DNA of 47,421 bases from Magnetococcales bacterium (GTDB taxonomy: Bacteria; Pseudomonadota; Magnetococcia; Magnetococcales; JADGAQ01). Below, piece by piece: positions 41,152-47,421 of this stretch. The stretch covers positions 1 through 47,421 of the forward strand of contig JADGAQ010000011.1 of the NCBI GenBank assembly GCA_015231925.1, written 5' to 3'. A program made the position numbers and the translations under genes. Positions within the stretch are counted from its first letter, which is position 1, and every line of letters begins with the position of its first letter. The notes under the pieces were generated by a model. That model was not told the origin of the DNA, ran no database searches, and saw nothing but the letters and a program-made list of their open reading frames with translations.

Positions 41152-42603
41152 TTATGGGGTGTAGTGAAACAGACGGTCCAGCAAATCGGCATCGTCGAAG
41201 TGGCGCTGACCGGAAAAGGAGGTGGCATGGTGTCCCCACTGCCGCATGGCGCCCGGTTCGGGCACGCCCATGGGCCAGAAGAGCCAGCGTTCGCCCCGTT
41301 CGGAACCGGTCACGATGCCGTCCGCCCCGAACAGGCTGCGGTGCGCGGCGCCGTCCGGCAGGGAGCGCAGGGTTTGATACTCCTCCCAGGCATAAGGTAC
41401 CCGCAGCGGGGAGGGAGCGTGGTGAACGCGCTGTACGAAGTGGCTGCCGTGGGCCAGCCGGATGGTGGCGCGGGGGGCGCTCTCCAGGGGTTGGGGTGCG
41501 AAGGCGGCCTCTTCCGAAAGGGTTTCCGGCTCTTTGGGCTTCAGACCCGGTGCAGGGAAGAAAAGGTGATAACAACCGCAATTGTGAATGGTATCCTGCA
41601 GGAGGGGTTGACCGTCGGTTCCCAGGGTGACCCGCCAGGTCAGGCCGTCGAGATTGCCCCCCAGCAGATCGAAGGGGGAACTCATGGGTCGGGCGGGAAA
41701 CCAGAGGATGTAGTTGAGCTGCGTCAGGGTCCGGCCCTGAAAACGGGTATGGGAGAGGTGGCGGTAGACCATGGGCTTGGCGGTGTTGACCCGTGGTTGG
41801 CCCTTTTCCAGGACGATTTCGCCGGGTTGGTCGGCCCATGAGGCGACATCCACCTCCCAGGTCGGGGCAAAGGTGGCGAAAAGCCGCTCCCGGAGGGAGG
41901 GATCCAGGGCCGGGGTGCCCAGGGGATGGTCGGCCATCGCTTTCAGAAGCGGTTTCAGCTCTTCCGGGGAGAGGGGAGCGATCTCTTCCGGGGGCGCATA
42001 GCTGATCAGGTTCCCTTCAACCGGCAGAGTGTCCAAGGGGGTGGCGAAGGTCTGCCCGATCTCCCGATGCAGACGGGTCACACCCCATTTCATGGGTTGC
42101 ACCGTCAGCCAATAGAGGCCCAGAAGCTGTTTCCAGGATTGGTATTCCGGGGGCACCGCGACCGTCCGCCGCACGCTTTCCAAGCCGGAGGCGTTTTCGT
42201 CGGCCCGACGCAGAAGGGCGGAACAGCGTTGCAGGCTGTTTCGGGCCTGCTCTTTCCACTGCGGAGGGGCCTGCAGATTGGCCAGTTCCACCCCTGAGCC
42301 GGTCAGTCCCGAGGCCTGGGCCAGGTCGAGCCAGGCGTCGCGGGCGGGCAGGGTGGCGGTGGCGGCCAGAAAGCGGTCCACCCGATAGTGGGGATATCCG
42401 GGCAAGGGCACGGTCTGGGCATCGTTCACGCCTTGGTGTCCCACCTCATCGGCCAACTCCGCGTAAAAGGCGCGGCAGGAGGGGATATCCGTCGCGTCGG
42501 GCAGAGCAAGAGGGGAGAGCGATCGGGGTTGGCTGGCGCATCCTCCCAGCAGCGATACCCCCAAGGAGAGCGGTAGAACGAACCGGGAAAGAAGGCCGGG
42601 CAT
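41152..42603 (-). CDS. Large predicted lipoprotein of unknown function
   Basis: 483-residue protein with a lipoprotein signal peptide: hydrophobic 7-20 and lipobox LGGC with Cys22. The residues after it (Ala-Ser) do not give a clear inner-membrane retention signal. The mature part is rich in Trp, Tyr and Pro, with motifs such as HNCGCYHLFFPAPG, LNYILWFPARPMSSPFD and RWLFWPMGVPEPG. I cannot place the family or name catalytic residues. It starts seven bases after the SRPBCC gene and is followed by the two-component pair. The unit may sense or remodel the envelope, which is inference from gene order. Confidence 0.85.
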   Translation of the reverse strand: MPGLLSRFVLPLSLGVSLLGGCASQPRSLSPLALPDATDIPSCRAFYAELADEVGHQGVNDAQTVPLPGYPHYRVDRFLAATATLPARDAWLDLAQASGLTGSGVELANLQAPPQWKEQARNSLQRCSALLRRADENASGLESVRRTVAVPPEYQSWKQLLGLYWLTVQPMKWGVTRLHREIGQTFATPLDTLPVEGNLISYAPPEEIAPLSPEELKPLLKAMADHPLGTPALDPSLRERLFATFAPTWEVDVASWADQPGEIVLEKGQPRVNTAKPMVYRHLSHTRFQGRTLTQLNYILWFPARPMSSPFDLLGGNLDGLTWRVTLGTDGQPLLQDTIHNCGCYHLFFPAPGLKPKEPETLSEEAAFAPQPLESAPRATIRLAHGSHFVQRVHHAPSPLRVPYAWEEYQTLRSLPDGAAHRSLFGADGIVTGSERGERWLFWPMGVPEPGAMRQWGHHATSFSGQRHFDDADLLDRLFHYTP

Positions 42604-42610
42604 GGCGGTA

Positions 42611-43210
42611 TCAGCTTTTTTCGGCGCTGGAGGATACTGCCGCCACCGAGGTGGCCAGCCGTTCCAGATTGTTCATCATGTCCAGGGAGCGTCGGAAGAG
42701 GAGGTCGGCGACGATGGGGGGGCCCAGCAACGGGGGAATCAGCAGACGGGGCGTCATGCGGGCCTCGACGGTGACACGGGTCAGGCCGGGGGACTCTTCC
42801 ACGAACTGCCAGAGGGAACTCCCTTTTTCGTAATCGCTCTCTTCGGGTACGATGGTCACCATCAAATCGCCGTTATCCGTCTGCCGCACCTCCTGGGTTT
42901 GCACCAGGCGGGGACAGAAGAGGAAGAGACACTCCTGCATGACCACCCGCATCTTTTCGACCCGTGGCTTGTCCGAGGCCAGGCGGCGGCTCTCCACGAT
43001 GGTTCGGTTGAGTTGTCCAAGATGATCGAAATCGGTGATGAGTTTGCGCAGCAGTTCGGGCTCTCCCTGTACGCGCATCTCCAGGTGCAGGGTGTACTCT
43101 CCCGAGGCATGCCCTACGCTGGAGCGAAGCACCTCCCCAGCCGGGGCTTCCGCGCAAAACAGGGTGGCAAGTGTCAATAGAACGGCAATAACCTGGCAAA
43201 GAGGCTTCAT
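42611..43210 (-). CDS. Exported SRPBCC-superfamily protein
   Basis: 199-residue protein with a signal peptide (MKPLCQVIAVLLTLATLFCA; likely cleavage after Ala24) followed by an SRPBCC/START-like fold. Supporting features are DFDHLGQLNRTIVESRRL, DNGDLMVTIVPEESDY, WQFVEESPGLTRVTVEARM and the long C-terminal helix with MMNNLERLATSV. This family binds hydrophobic ligands such as lipids or quinones, and an exported member is less usual. ATG 43210 is preferred because the signal peptide starts there; an open frame extends to 43249. It is the first gene of the lipoprotein-regulator-kinase unit and is divergent from ahpC. Confidence 0.83.
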   Translation of the reverse strand: MKPLCQVIAVLLTLATLFCAEAPAGEVLRSSVGHASGEYTLHLEMRVQGEPELLRKLITDFDHLGQLNRTIVESRRLASDKPRVEKMRVVMQECLFLFCPRLVQTQEVRQTDNGDLMVTIVPEESDYEKGSSLWQFVEESPGLTRVTVEARMTPRLLIPPLLGPPIVADLLFRRSLDMMNNLERLATSVAAVSSSAEKS

Positions 43211-43349
43211 CTTCGATCCGTCGACCCGTTGGAAATCCGTGAGATCCATTGAGGCTCAAAAGCAAGCATAATCCGTGCAATGTTAAAAAGTCCTGAACGA
43301 AGGAGTGGATGCCGAAGGCGAAAGAGGAAGAGGGAATGCGATTTTTCTG

Positions 43350-43377
43350 TTGACACGGCAACAAAATTGATTATAAA
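43350..43377 (+). promoter_or_regulatory. Sigma-70-type promoter for ahpC-sodB
   Basis: TTGACA (43350-43355, perfect) and TATAAA (43372-43377) are separated by 16 bases, 106 bp before the peroxiredoxin start. The leader contains a small GATCG-AAA-CGATC inverted repeat near 43389-43401 that could be a hairpin or an operator. I cannot identify an OxyR site by eye. Confidence 0.7.
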
Positions 43378-43483
43378 TTGACAGCCAGATCGAAACGATC
43401 CGCTGCAAGGCGTCTGGGAGAAACAATGAACCCGTTTTCGGGGCAAAGCGCCCCTTGATTTGCACGATTGAGGAGATGAAACG

Positions 43484-44080
43484 ATGAGCGTATTGGTCAC
43501 CAAGCAGGCCCCCGATTTCACCGCCCAGGCCGTGATGCCGGATGGCTCCTTCAAGTCCCTCAGCTTGTCGGAGTACAAGGGCAAGTATGTGGTTTTGTTC
43601 TTCTATCCGCTGGACTTCACCTTTGTGTGCCCCTCGGAGATCATTGCCTTCGACCATCGTCTGCAGGAGTTCAAGAATCGTGGCGTGGAGGTGATCGGTG
43701 TGTCGGTGGACTCCCACTTCTCCCACTGGGCCTGGCGCAACACGGCGATCAAGGATGGGGGTATCGGTCCCGTGCAGTATCCCCTGGTGGCCGATCTGAG
43801 CAAGCAGATTTCCCGTGACTACGATGTGCTGATCAATGACACCGTTGCCTTGCGGGGTTCTTTCCTGATCGACGCCAAGGGTGTGGTGCGGCATCAGGTG
43901 ATCAACGACCTGCCTTTGGGGCGCAATGTCGACGAGATGCTGCGCATGGTGGATGCCCTCCAGTTCACCGAGCAGCATGGTGAAGTTTGCCCCGCGGGTT
44001 GGAACAAGGGCAAGCCGGGCATGAAGGGCAGCACCGACGGTGTGGCCAGCTATCTGGCTCAACACGCCAGCGAGCTGTAA
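43484..44080 (+). CDS. ahpC: Typical 2-Cys peroxiredoxin (AhpC/TSA family)
   Basis: 198-residue thiol peroxidase that reduces hydrogen peroxide and organic peroxides. Peroxidatic Cys49 is in [13 protein letters not shown] and resolving Cys169 in [14 protein letters not shown]. The C-terminus extends past the resolving Cys ([19 protein letters not shown]), giving the YL-type helix seen in peroxide-sensitive typical 2-Cys enzymes. The ribosome site is GAGGAG eight bases before ATG 43484. sodB follows after 29 bases, so superoxide and peroxide removal are encoded together. AhpF was not seen; the electron donor may be thioredoxin or another system. Confidence 0.95.
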   Translation: MSVLVTKQAPDFTAQAVMPDGSFKSLSLSEYKGKYVVLFFYPLDFTFVCPSEIIAFDHRLQEFKNRGVEVIGVSVDSHFSHWAWRNTAIKDGGIGPVQYPLVADLSKQISRDYDVLINDTVALRGSFLIDAKGVVRHQVINDLPLGRNVDEMLRMVDALQFTEQHGEVCPAGWNKGKPGMKGSTDGVASYLAQHASEL

Positions 44081-44109
44081 TCGGCCCCTTGAGACACGGA
44101 GAAACGAAC

Positions 44110-44691
44110 ATGGCTTTTGAATTGCCTGCACTCCCTTACGGGATGGATGATCTGGCTCCCCATATTTCCCGGGAGACCCTGGAGTTTCATTACGGCAAAC
44201 ATCACCAGACCTACGTCACCAACCTCAACAATCTGGTCAAGGGGACCGATCTGGAGGGGTTGAGCCTGGAGGAAGTGGTTCGCAAATCCTCCGGTGGGGT
44301 GTTCAACAACGCCGCTCAGGTATGGAACCACACGTTTTACTGGAACTGCCTGAGCCCCAAGGGTGGCGGCGCTCCCGGCGGCGCTTTGGCCGAGGCCATC
44401 AATGCCAAGTTCGGCTCTTTCGAGGCCTTCAAGGAGGCCTTCACCAAGACGGCGGTGGGCACTTTCGGTTCCGGATGGGGCTGGCTGGTCAAGAATGCGG
44501 ACGGGTCGCTGGATCTGCTCAGCACCAGCAACGCCGGGACCCCGATGACCGAGGGCAAGAAGGCTTTGTTGACGTGCGATGTGTGGGAGCATGCCTATTA
44601 CATCGATTTCCGCAATGCCCGGCCCAAGTATGTCGAGGCTTTTTGGAATCTGGTGAACTGGGAGTTCGTGGCAGCCAATTTTGCCGCGTGA
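44110..44691 (+). CDS. sodB: Iron superoxide dismutase
   Basis: 193-residue Fe-type superoxide dismutase. Metal ligands are visible at His27 ([12 protein letters not shown]), His74 ([11 protein letters not shown]), Asp157 and His161 ([17 protein letters not shown]). [11 protein letters not shown] and the overall pattern match Fe-SOD more than Mn-SOD; a cambialistic enzyme cannot be excluded. No signal peptide, so it is cytoplasmic. ATG 44110 has GGAGAAAC upstream; the open frame reaching back into ahpC is in another frame. An intrinsic terminator follows, closing the ahpC-sodB unit. Confidence 0.97.
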   Translation: MAFELPALPYGMDDLAPHISRETLEFHYGKHHQTYVTNLNNLVKGTDLEGLSLEEVVRKSSGGVFNNAAQVWNHTFYWNCLSPKGGGAPGGALAEAINAKFGSFEAFKEAFTKTAVGTFGSGWGWLVKNADGSLDLLSTSNAGTPMTEGKKALLTCDVWEHAYYIDFRNARPKYVEAFWNLVNWEFVAANFAA

Positions 44692-44720
44692 CGATCCGGT
44701 TGTGACAGCAGTACCGAAGA

Positions 44721-44744
44721 AGCGGGCCGCGAGGCCCGCTTTTT
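44721..44744 (+). terminator. Intrinsic terminator after sodB
   Basis: AGCGGGCC (44721-44728), loop GCGA, GGCCCGCT (44733-44740) and a T-run to 44744 form a classic Rho-independent terminator 29 bp after the sodB stop. Confidence 0.92.
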
Positions 44745-44761
44745 GCGGTGGAGGGCAGATT

Positions 44762-44938
44762 CCTTTTAATATTTTATCTTTTAACTATCAAAAAAAGAAA
44801 AATGTTCTATCCTTTGACTTTCTTTCTCCTGTATAAAATGAGTCCACAAATATTATAGATATATAAAAGAGCAAATAAAAAAAGTCAACGGACAGAACAT
44901 TTTCTTTTTTTGATAATTAAAAGATAAAGATTAAAAGG
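44762..44938. mobile_element. AT-rich MITE-like element with long terminal inverted repeats
   Basis: 177-bp element, strikingly AT-rich against GC-rich neighbours. The left arm (44762-44825) and right arm (44877-44938) are reverse complements with about five mismatches and two single-base indels. Each begins CCTTTTAAT and contains TATCAAAAAAAG and TGTTCT. The 51-bp centre has TATAAAA-like runs but no coding potential. A related sequence lies at 39045-39149. No clear target duplication can be defined; AT occurs near both ends. The right end abuts the glycosyltransferase gene and could supply its promoter. No transposase is present, so it would have moved in trans. Confidence 0.75.
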
Positions 44939-44983
44939 ATGCTGCTACCTCGTTGCCGTTTAGCCACTCCCTCGGGAAGAGAC

Positions 44984-46090
44984 GTGAAAATAGCCCTGGT
45001 TTCCACCGGACACGGTCGCATTCATCGCGGATTCGAGGCCTTTACCGGCAGTCTGTTCGAGAATCTGCGCCGCCGGGTTCCCGATCTGGATGTGACCCTC
45101 TTCGCCGGTGGCGGTGAGCCGGAAGAGCGGCGAGTGGTGGTGCCGAACCTGCACCGCCACGACCTTCCCGCCCGCTGGTTCGGGGAGTTCCGCGCCAATC
45201 TGCTGGAAAAACGCTCCTTCGCTCTCGCGATCTACGCCCATCTTCGCCGGGGCGGCCATGATCTGGTGCATTACAACGAACTGGTCATGGGCAGCGCCCT
45301 GTTTCATCTGCGGCGTCGTTTCGGCGGCCATTTCAAGCTGCTCTACTGCAACGGTGCGCCATCCCCCGCAGTGCATTACCACCATCGCTGCGACTACGCC
45401 CAGCTTCTGACGGGTCCGGGATTCGAAGAGGCGGTGAGCTTCGGCATGGAGGCCCGACGCCTCTTTCTTTTGCCCTACGGCCTGGACGCGGACCGGTTTC
45501 ACCCACGCACGGCCCTAAGCCGGGAAGCCGTGCGGCGGGAGTTGGGCATTCCGCCCGAGGCGGTGCTGGTGCTGACGGTGGCGGCGTTGAAGCGCGAACA
45601 CAAACGCATCGACTACCTGCTGCAGGAGATGGGCGGATTACCGGAGCGTTACTGGCTGGTGGCGGCGGGGCAGCGCACGGGCGATACCCCGGCGCTGGAG
45701 GAGGAGGGGCGGCGTCTGCTGGGCGACCGCTTCCGCTTCCTGACCTGGCCTGCGGAGCGTGTGGCCCTGCTCTACGGCGCGGCGGACCTCTTCGTGCTGT
45801 GTTCCCTGACCGAGGCCTTCGGACTGGTGACGGTGGAGGCGATGTTGTCGGGTGTGCCGGTCATCGCCCATCGTGGACCGGTCTACCAGTGGCTGGCGGA
45901 AGGAACCGGGGCGCGACTGATCGACATGGCGCAAGAGGGGCGCTTGCGGCAGGCCATTGCGGAAATGCCGCAGGCCCTGCCGACAAGGGAACGGGAGGAG
46001 GCGGCCTTCCGGCGCTTCTCCTGGGAGATGCTGATTCGGGAGTATGTGGCCATGTACGAATCCGTTTGCAGCGGATCACCTCTCTCCTGA
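44984..46090 (+). CDS. Glycosyltransferase family 4 protein
   Basis: 368-residue GT-B fold glycosyltransferase with retaining GT4-type features. The N-terminal domain starts MKIALVSTGHGRIHRGFEAF. The C-terminal donor domain has LTVAALKREHKRIDYLL and the EX7E motif in EAFGLVTVEAMLSG (two Glu eight residues apart). GTG 44984 is preferred: it has GGGAAGAG upstream and gives the canonical N-terminus. An in-frame ATG at 44939 overlaps the inverted-repeat element. The acceptor is unknown; a role in cell-surface glycan synthesis is inferred from the convergent GT2 gene. Its 3' end overlaps that gene by 15 bases. Confidence 0.92.
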   Translation: MKIALVSTGHGRIHRGFEAFTGSLFENLRRRVPDLDVTLFAGGGEPEERRVVVPNLHRHDLPARWFGEFRANLLEKRSFALAIYAHLRRGGHDLVHYNELVMGSALFHLRRRFGGHFKLLYCNGAPSPAVHYHHRCDYAQLLTGPGFEEAVSFGMEARRLFLLPYGLDADRFHPRTALSREAVRRELGIPPEAVLVLTVAALKREHKRIDYLLQEMGGLPERYWLVAAGQRTGDTPALEEEGRRLLGDRFRFLTWPAERVALLYGAADLFVLCSLTEAFGLVTVEAMLSGVPVIAHRGPVYQWLAEGTGARLIDMAQEGRLRQAIAEMPQALPTREREEAAFRRFSWEMLIREYVAMYESVCSGSPLS

Positions 46091-47044
46091 AGGAGAGGGG
46101 TAAATGACCGTCGGGGTGATGTGGGCGTACGCCGAGGTGGTCAGAGGCGGGCGAATCCGCTCGCGATCCCGTCGCCATTTGCCGTGAATGGGTAGGAGGT
46201 CGCGCAGGATCCCCCCGAAAATCGCCCCTTCCGCAAGCAGGGGACGCCATTGCCACCGGAAGAGGAATTGTCGGCATCGGGCCAGGAACAGGTGCAACGC
46301 CGAGCCGGTGTTTGCCAGGAAGGAGCGGTTGGGATCCGCCAGTTTGTAAATATAATAGTTGCGTGATTTCAAACGGTTGACCGCCTGATTCTGCGCCATG
46401 GAGCCGCCGGCGAAGTGGCGGGCCAGGGCGTTGGGGACCAAACCCACTCGAAAGCCTTGATATCGAGCCCGGCGGCAGAAATCGGTCTCCTCCCAGTAGA
46501 AGAAGAGGAAGGGGTCCAGCGCGCCCACCTGTTGCACACACGCCCGGTTGACCATCAGGAACGAGCCTTCCACCCAATCCACCTCCTGGACTTCGCGACT
46601 GCCCTGACGCATGGCGGGGAGCAGTTGCGGGTGTTTGCCACACATGTAGCCATTGGGTTGGTCCGATTCCCAGTCCAGGAAGGCTGGACCGAGAATGGCG
46701 CAGGGGGAGGATTCCGTAGCGCGTTGCATGGCTTGCAGGCAGCCCTCTTCGAGCCGGAGATCGTTGTTGGCCCAGATGACCCAGTCGCAGCCATCGTCGA
46801 AAGCGATGGGCATGGCCAGATTGTAGGCCATGCTGTAGCCCAGATTTTGGGGAAAACGGATGTGGATCACCTCGGGATGGTGTTCTTCGACCCAGGAGAG
46901 GCTGTCGTCCGTACTGGCGTTGTCCACCAGATAGAGGCGCACCGGAACGCCCGATTGTTTGGCGAGAGAGGGCAGCAGGGTCTCCAGCCACCGTTTGCCA
47001 TTCCAGTTCAGAATCAGGATGCCGAGCGGAGGAGGGGTGGTCAT
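46076..47044 (-). CDS. Glycosyltransferase family 2 protein
   Basis: 322-residue GT-A fold glycosyltransferase. Visible features are GILILNWNGKRWLETLLPSL, YLVDNASTDDSL, NLGYSMAYNLA, the DXD-like VIWANNDLRLEEGC, and VEGSFLMVNRACVQQVG followed by FFYWEETDFCRRARYQG. This pattern is close to rhamnosyl- and related transferases of polysaccharide synthesis, but the sugar cannot be told. I chose ATG 47044 because the domain begins right after it with CGGAAA upstream; ATG 47107 in frame would add 21 residues. A C-terminal region with WRWRPLL-like basic residues may lie at the membrane. The stop is in the hairpin shared with the convergent GT4 gene. Confidence 0.9.
   Translation of the reverse strand: MTTPPPLGILILNWNGKRWLETLLPSLAKQSGVPVRLYLVDNASTDDSLSWVEEHHPEVIHIRFPQNLGYSMAYNLAMPIAFDDGCDWVIWANNDLRLEEGCLQAMQRATESSPCAILGPAFLDWESDQPNGYMCGKHPQLLPAMRQGSREVQEVDWVEGSFLMVNRACVQQVGALDPFLFFYWEETDFCRRARYQGFRVGLVPNALARHFAGGSMAQNQAVNRLKSRNYYIYKLADPNRSFLANTGSALHLFLARCRQFLFRWQWRPLLAEGAIFGGILRDLLPIHGKWRRDRERIRPPLTTSAYAHITPTVIYPSPSGER
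46078..46101. terminator. Hairpin at convergent glycosyltransferase ends
   Basis: ACCTCTCTCC (46078-46087) pairs with GGAGAGGGGT (46092-46101) around TGAA, with one T-G pair. Most of the GT4 stop codon (46088-46090) lies in the loop, and the GT2 stop (46076-46078) overlaps the left arm. No T-run is present, so termination is possible but unproven. Confidence 0.45.
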
Positions 47045-47296
47045 GGTTTCCGGTGTATCCCTGGGCAAGACCGGTTGGGGCGATGGGTCGGCAGTCCCGT
47101 TTTCCATGTGTCGCCGCAATTCGAAACAAGCCGGTGAATGCTACCACAGGGTTGTTCCGAGAGACAGGCCGATTTCCGGGGCTTACACAGGGGATTGTCC
47201 TGGAGGAATGGGGAATCTGGTATCGCGGGGAACACCCTGCTAAACTCCAAGGAGGCGGCGTCGGCGCAACCCCCAACTTTCAACCATCGCGACATC

Positions 47297-47421
47297 ATGC
47301 ATGCTATTTTTTATTTTTGTCTTTTCTTCTATGTGGCGGCGTTGGCCGGGCTGCAGACGGTTTACGGCGGGGTTTTTTCCAATATTCGCTGGGGCTTGCT
47401 GGGTGCGTCGTTTCTTTTTGG
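47297..47421 (+). CDS. Start of a predicted membrane protein, cut by window end
   Basis: 41 complete codons from ATG 47297 run into the right edge. The first 40 residues are hydrophobic and aromatic (HAIFYFCLFFYVAALAGLQ; GGVFSNIRWGLLGASFLFG), consistent with one or two membrane helices at the start of a polytopic protein. No convincing ribosome site precedes this ATG, and the frame is open upstream without another good start, so the exact start is uncertain. The family cannot be named from this fragment. It is divergent from the GT2 gene. Confidence 0.45.
   Translation, partial: MHAIFYFCLFFYVAALAGLQTVYGGVFSNIRWGLLGASFLF

Noticed and set aside
44762-44938. Insertion sequence with its own transposase
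   Set aside because: The element is only 177 bp and has no coding frame, so it is at most a non-autonomous element.
47202-47243. Short ATG frame after GGAGGA at the right end
   Set aside because: It encodes only about eleven residues before a stop, with no similarity to a known leader peptide.

Overview
The window looks like chromosomal DNA of a GC-rich, Gram-negative proteobacterium. Envelope functions are those of a diderm: a DsbA with a signal peptide, a lipobox lipoprotein, a DegP-type protease and an RR/histidine kinase pair. The core genes are proteobacterial in kind and order (ffh next to rpsP-rimM-trmD-rplS; hrcA-grpE-dnaK-dnaJ). A gamma-type FadE/FadI/FadJ set and a single-chain PurL of about 1295 residues sit beside HrcA and RpoH-like promoters. 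With the GC-rich intergenic hairpin arrays, this makes me think of a deep-branching alphaproteobacterium such as the Magnetococcales, but that is an inference of low certainty.

Layout. Positions 1-7757 (minus strand) hold a fatty-acid beta-oxidation operon: a YiiX/NlpC-P60-like hydrolase, fadE, fadI, fadJ and a long-chain acyl-CoA ligase cut by the left edge. Positions 8091-15814 (plus) hold a YmdB-type phosphodiesterase, purC, purL, an unknown membrane-anchored protein, a Maf/YceF pyrophosphatase and a two-domain rhodanese. Positions 15848-20090 hold ffh, rpsP-rimM-trmD-rplS and rnhB. Positions 20129-25206 hold the heat-shock block hrcA, grpE, dnaK, dnaJ. A 593-bp gene-free stretch follows, packed with perfect inverted repeats, then dapB and a small acidic unknown protein.

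From 27253 to 30388 a cytidylate-kinase-like protein, a polyphosphate kinase 2 and a CHAD-domain protein suggest a polyphosphate locus. Positions 30431-33204 (minus) hold osmC-dsbA-etfB-etfA; ETF would accept electrons from FadE. Positions 33368-39017 (plus) hold a chain of six overlapping genes: DHH phosphoesterase, lipA, lipB, NUDIX hydrolase, degP-like protease and nnrS. Positions 39141-43210 (minus) hold a four-gene unit: exported SRPBCC protein, large lipoprotein, response regulator and histidine kinase. It diverges from ahpC-sodB (43484-44691). The right end has two convergent glycosyltransferases and the beginning of a membrane protein.

The least ordinary features are non-coding. They are an AT-rich element with 62-64-bp imperfect terminal inverted repeats (44762-44938), with a degenerate relative at 39045-39149; the hairpin array at 25238-25786; two sigma-32-like promoters of identical geometry before hrcA and dnaK with no CIRCE in sight; and a small intrinsic terminator between dnaK and dnaJ. 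I saw no rRNA, tRNA, CRISPR array, transposase gene or prophage. I found no clearly undescribed protein system; the best novelty candidates are the two repeat families and the SRPBCC-lipoprotein-two-component operon.
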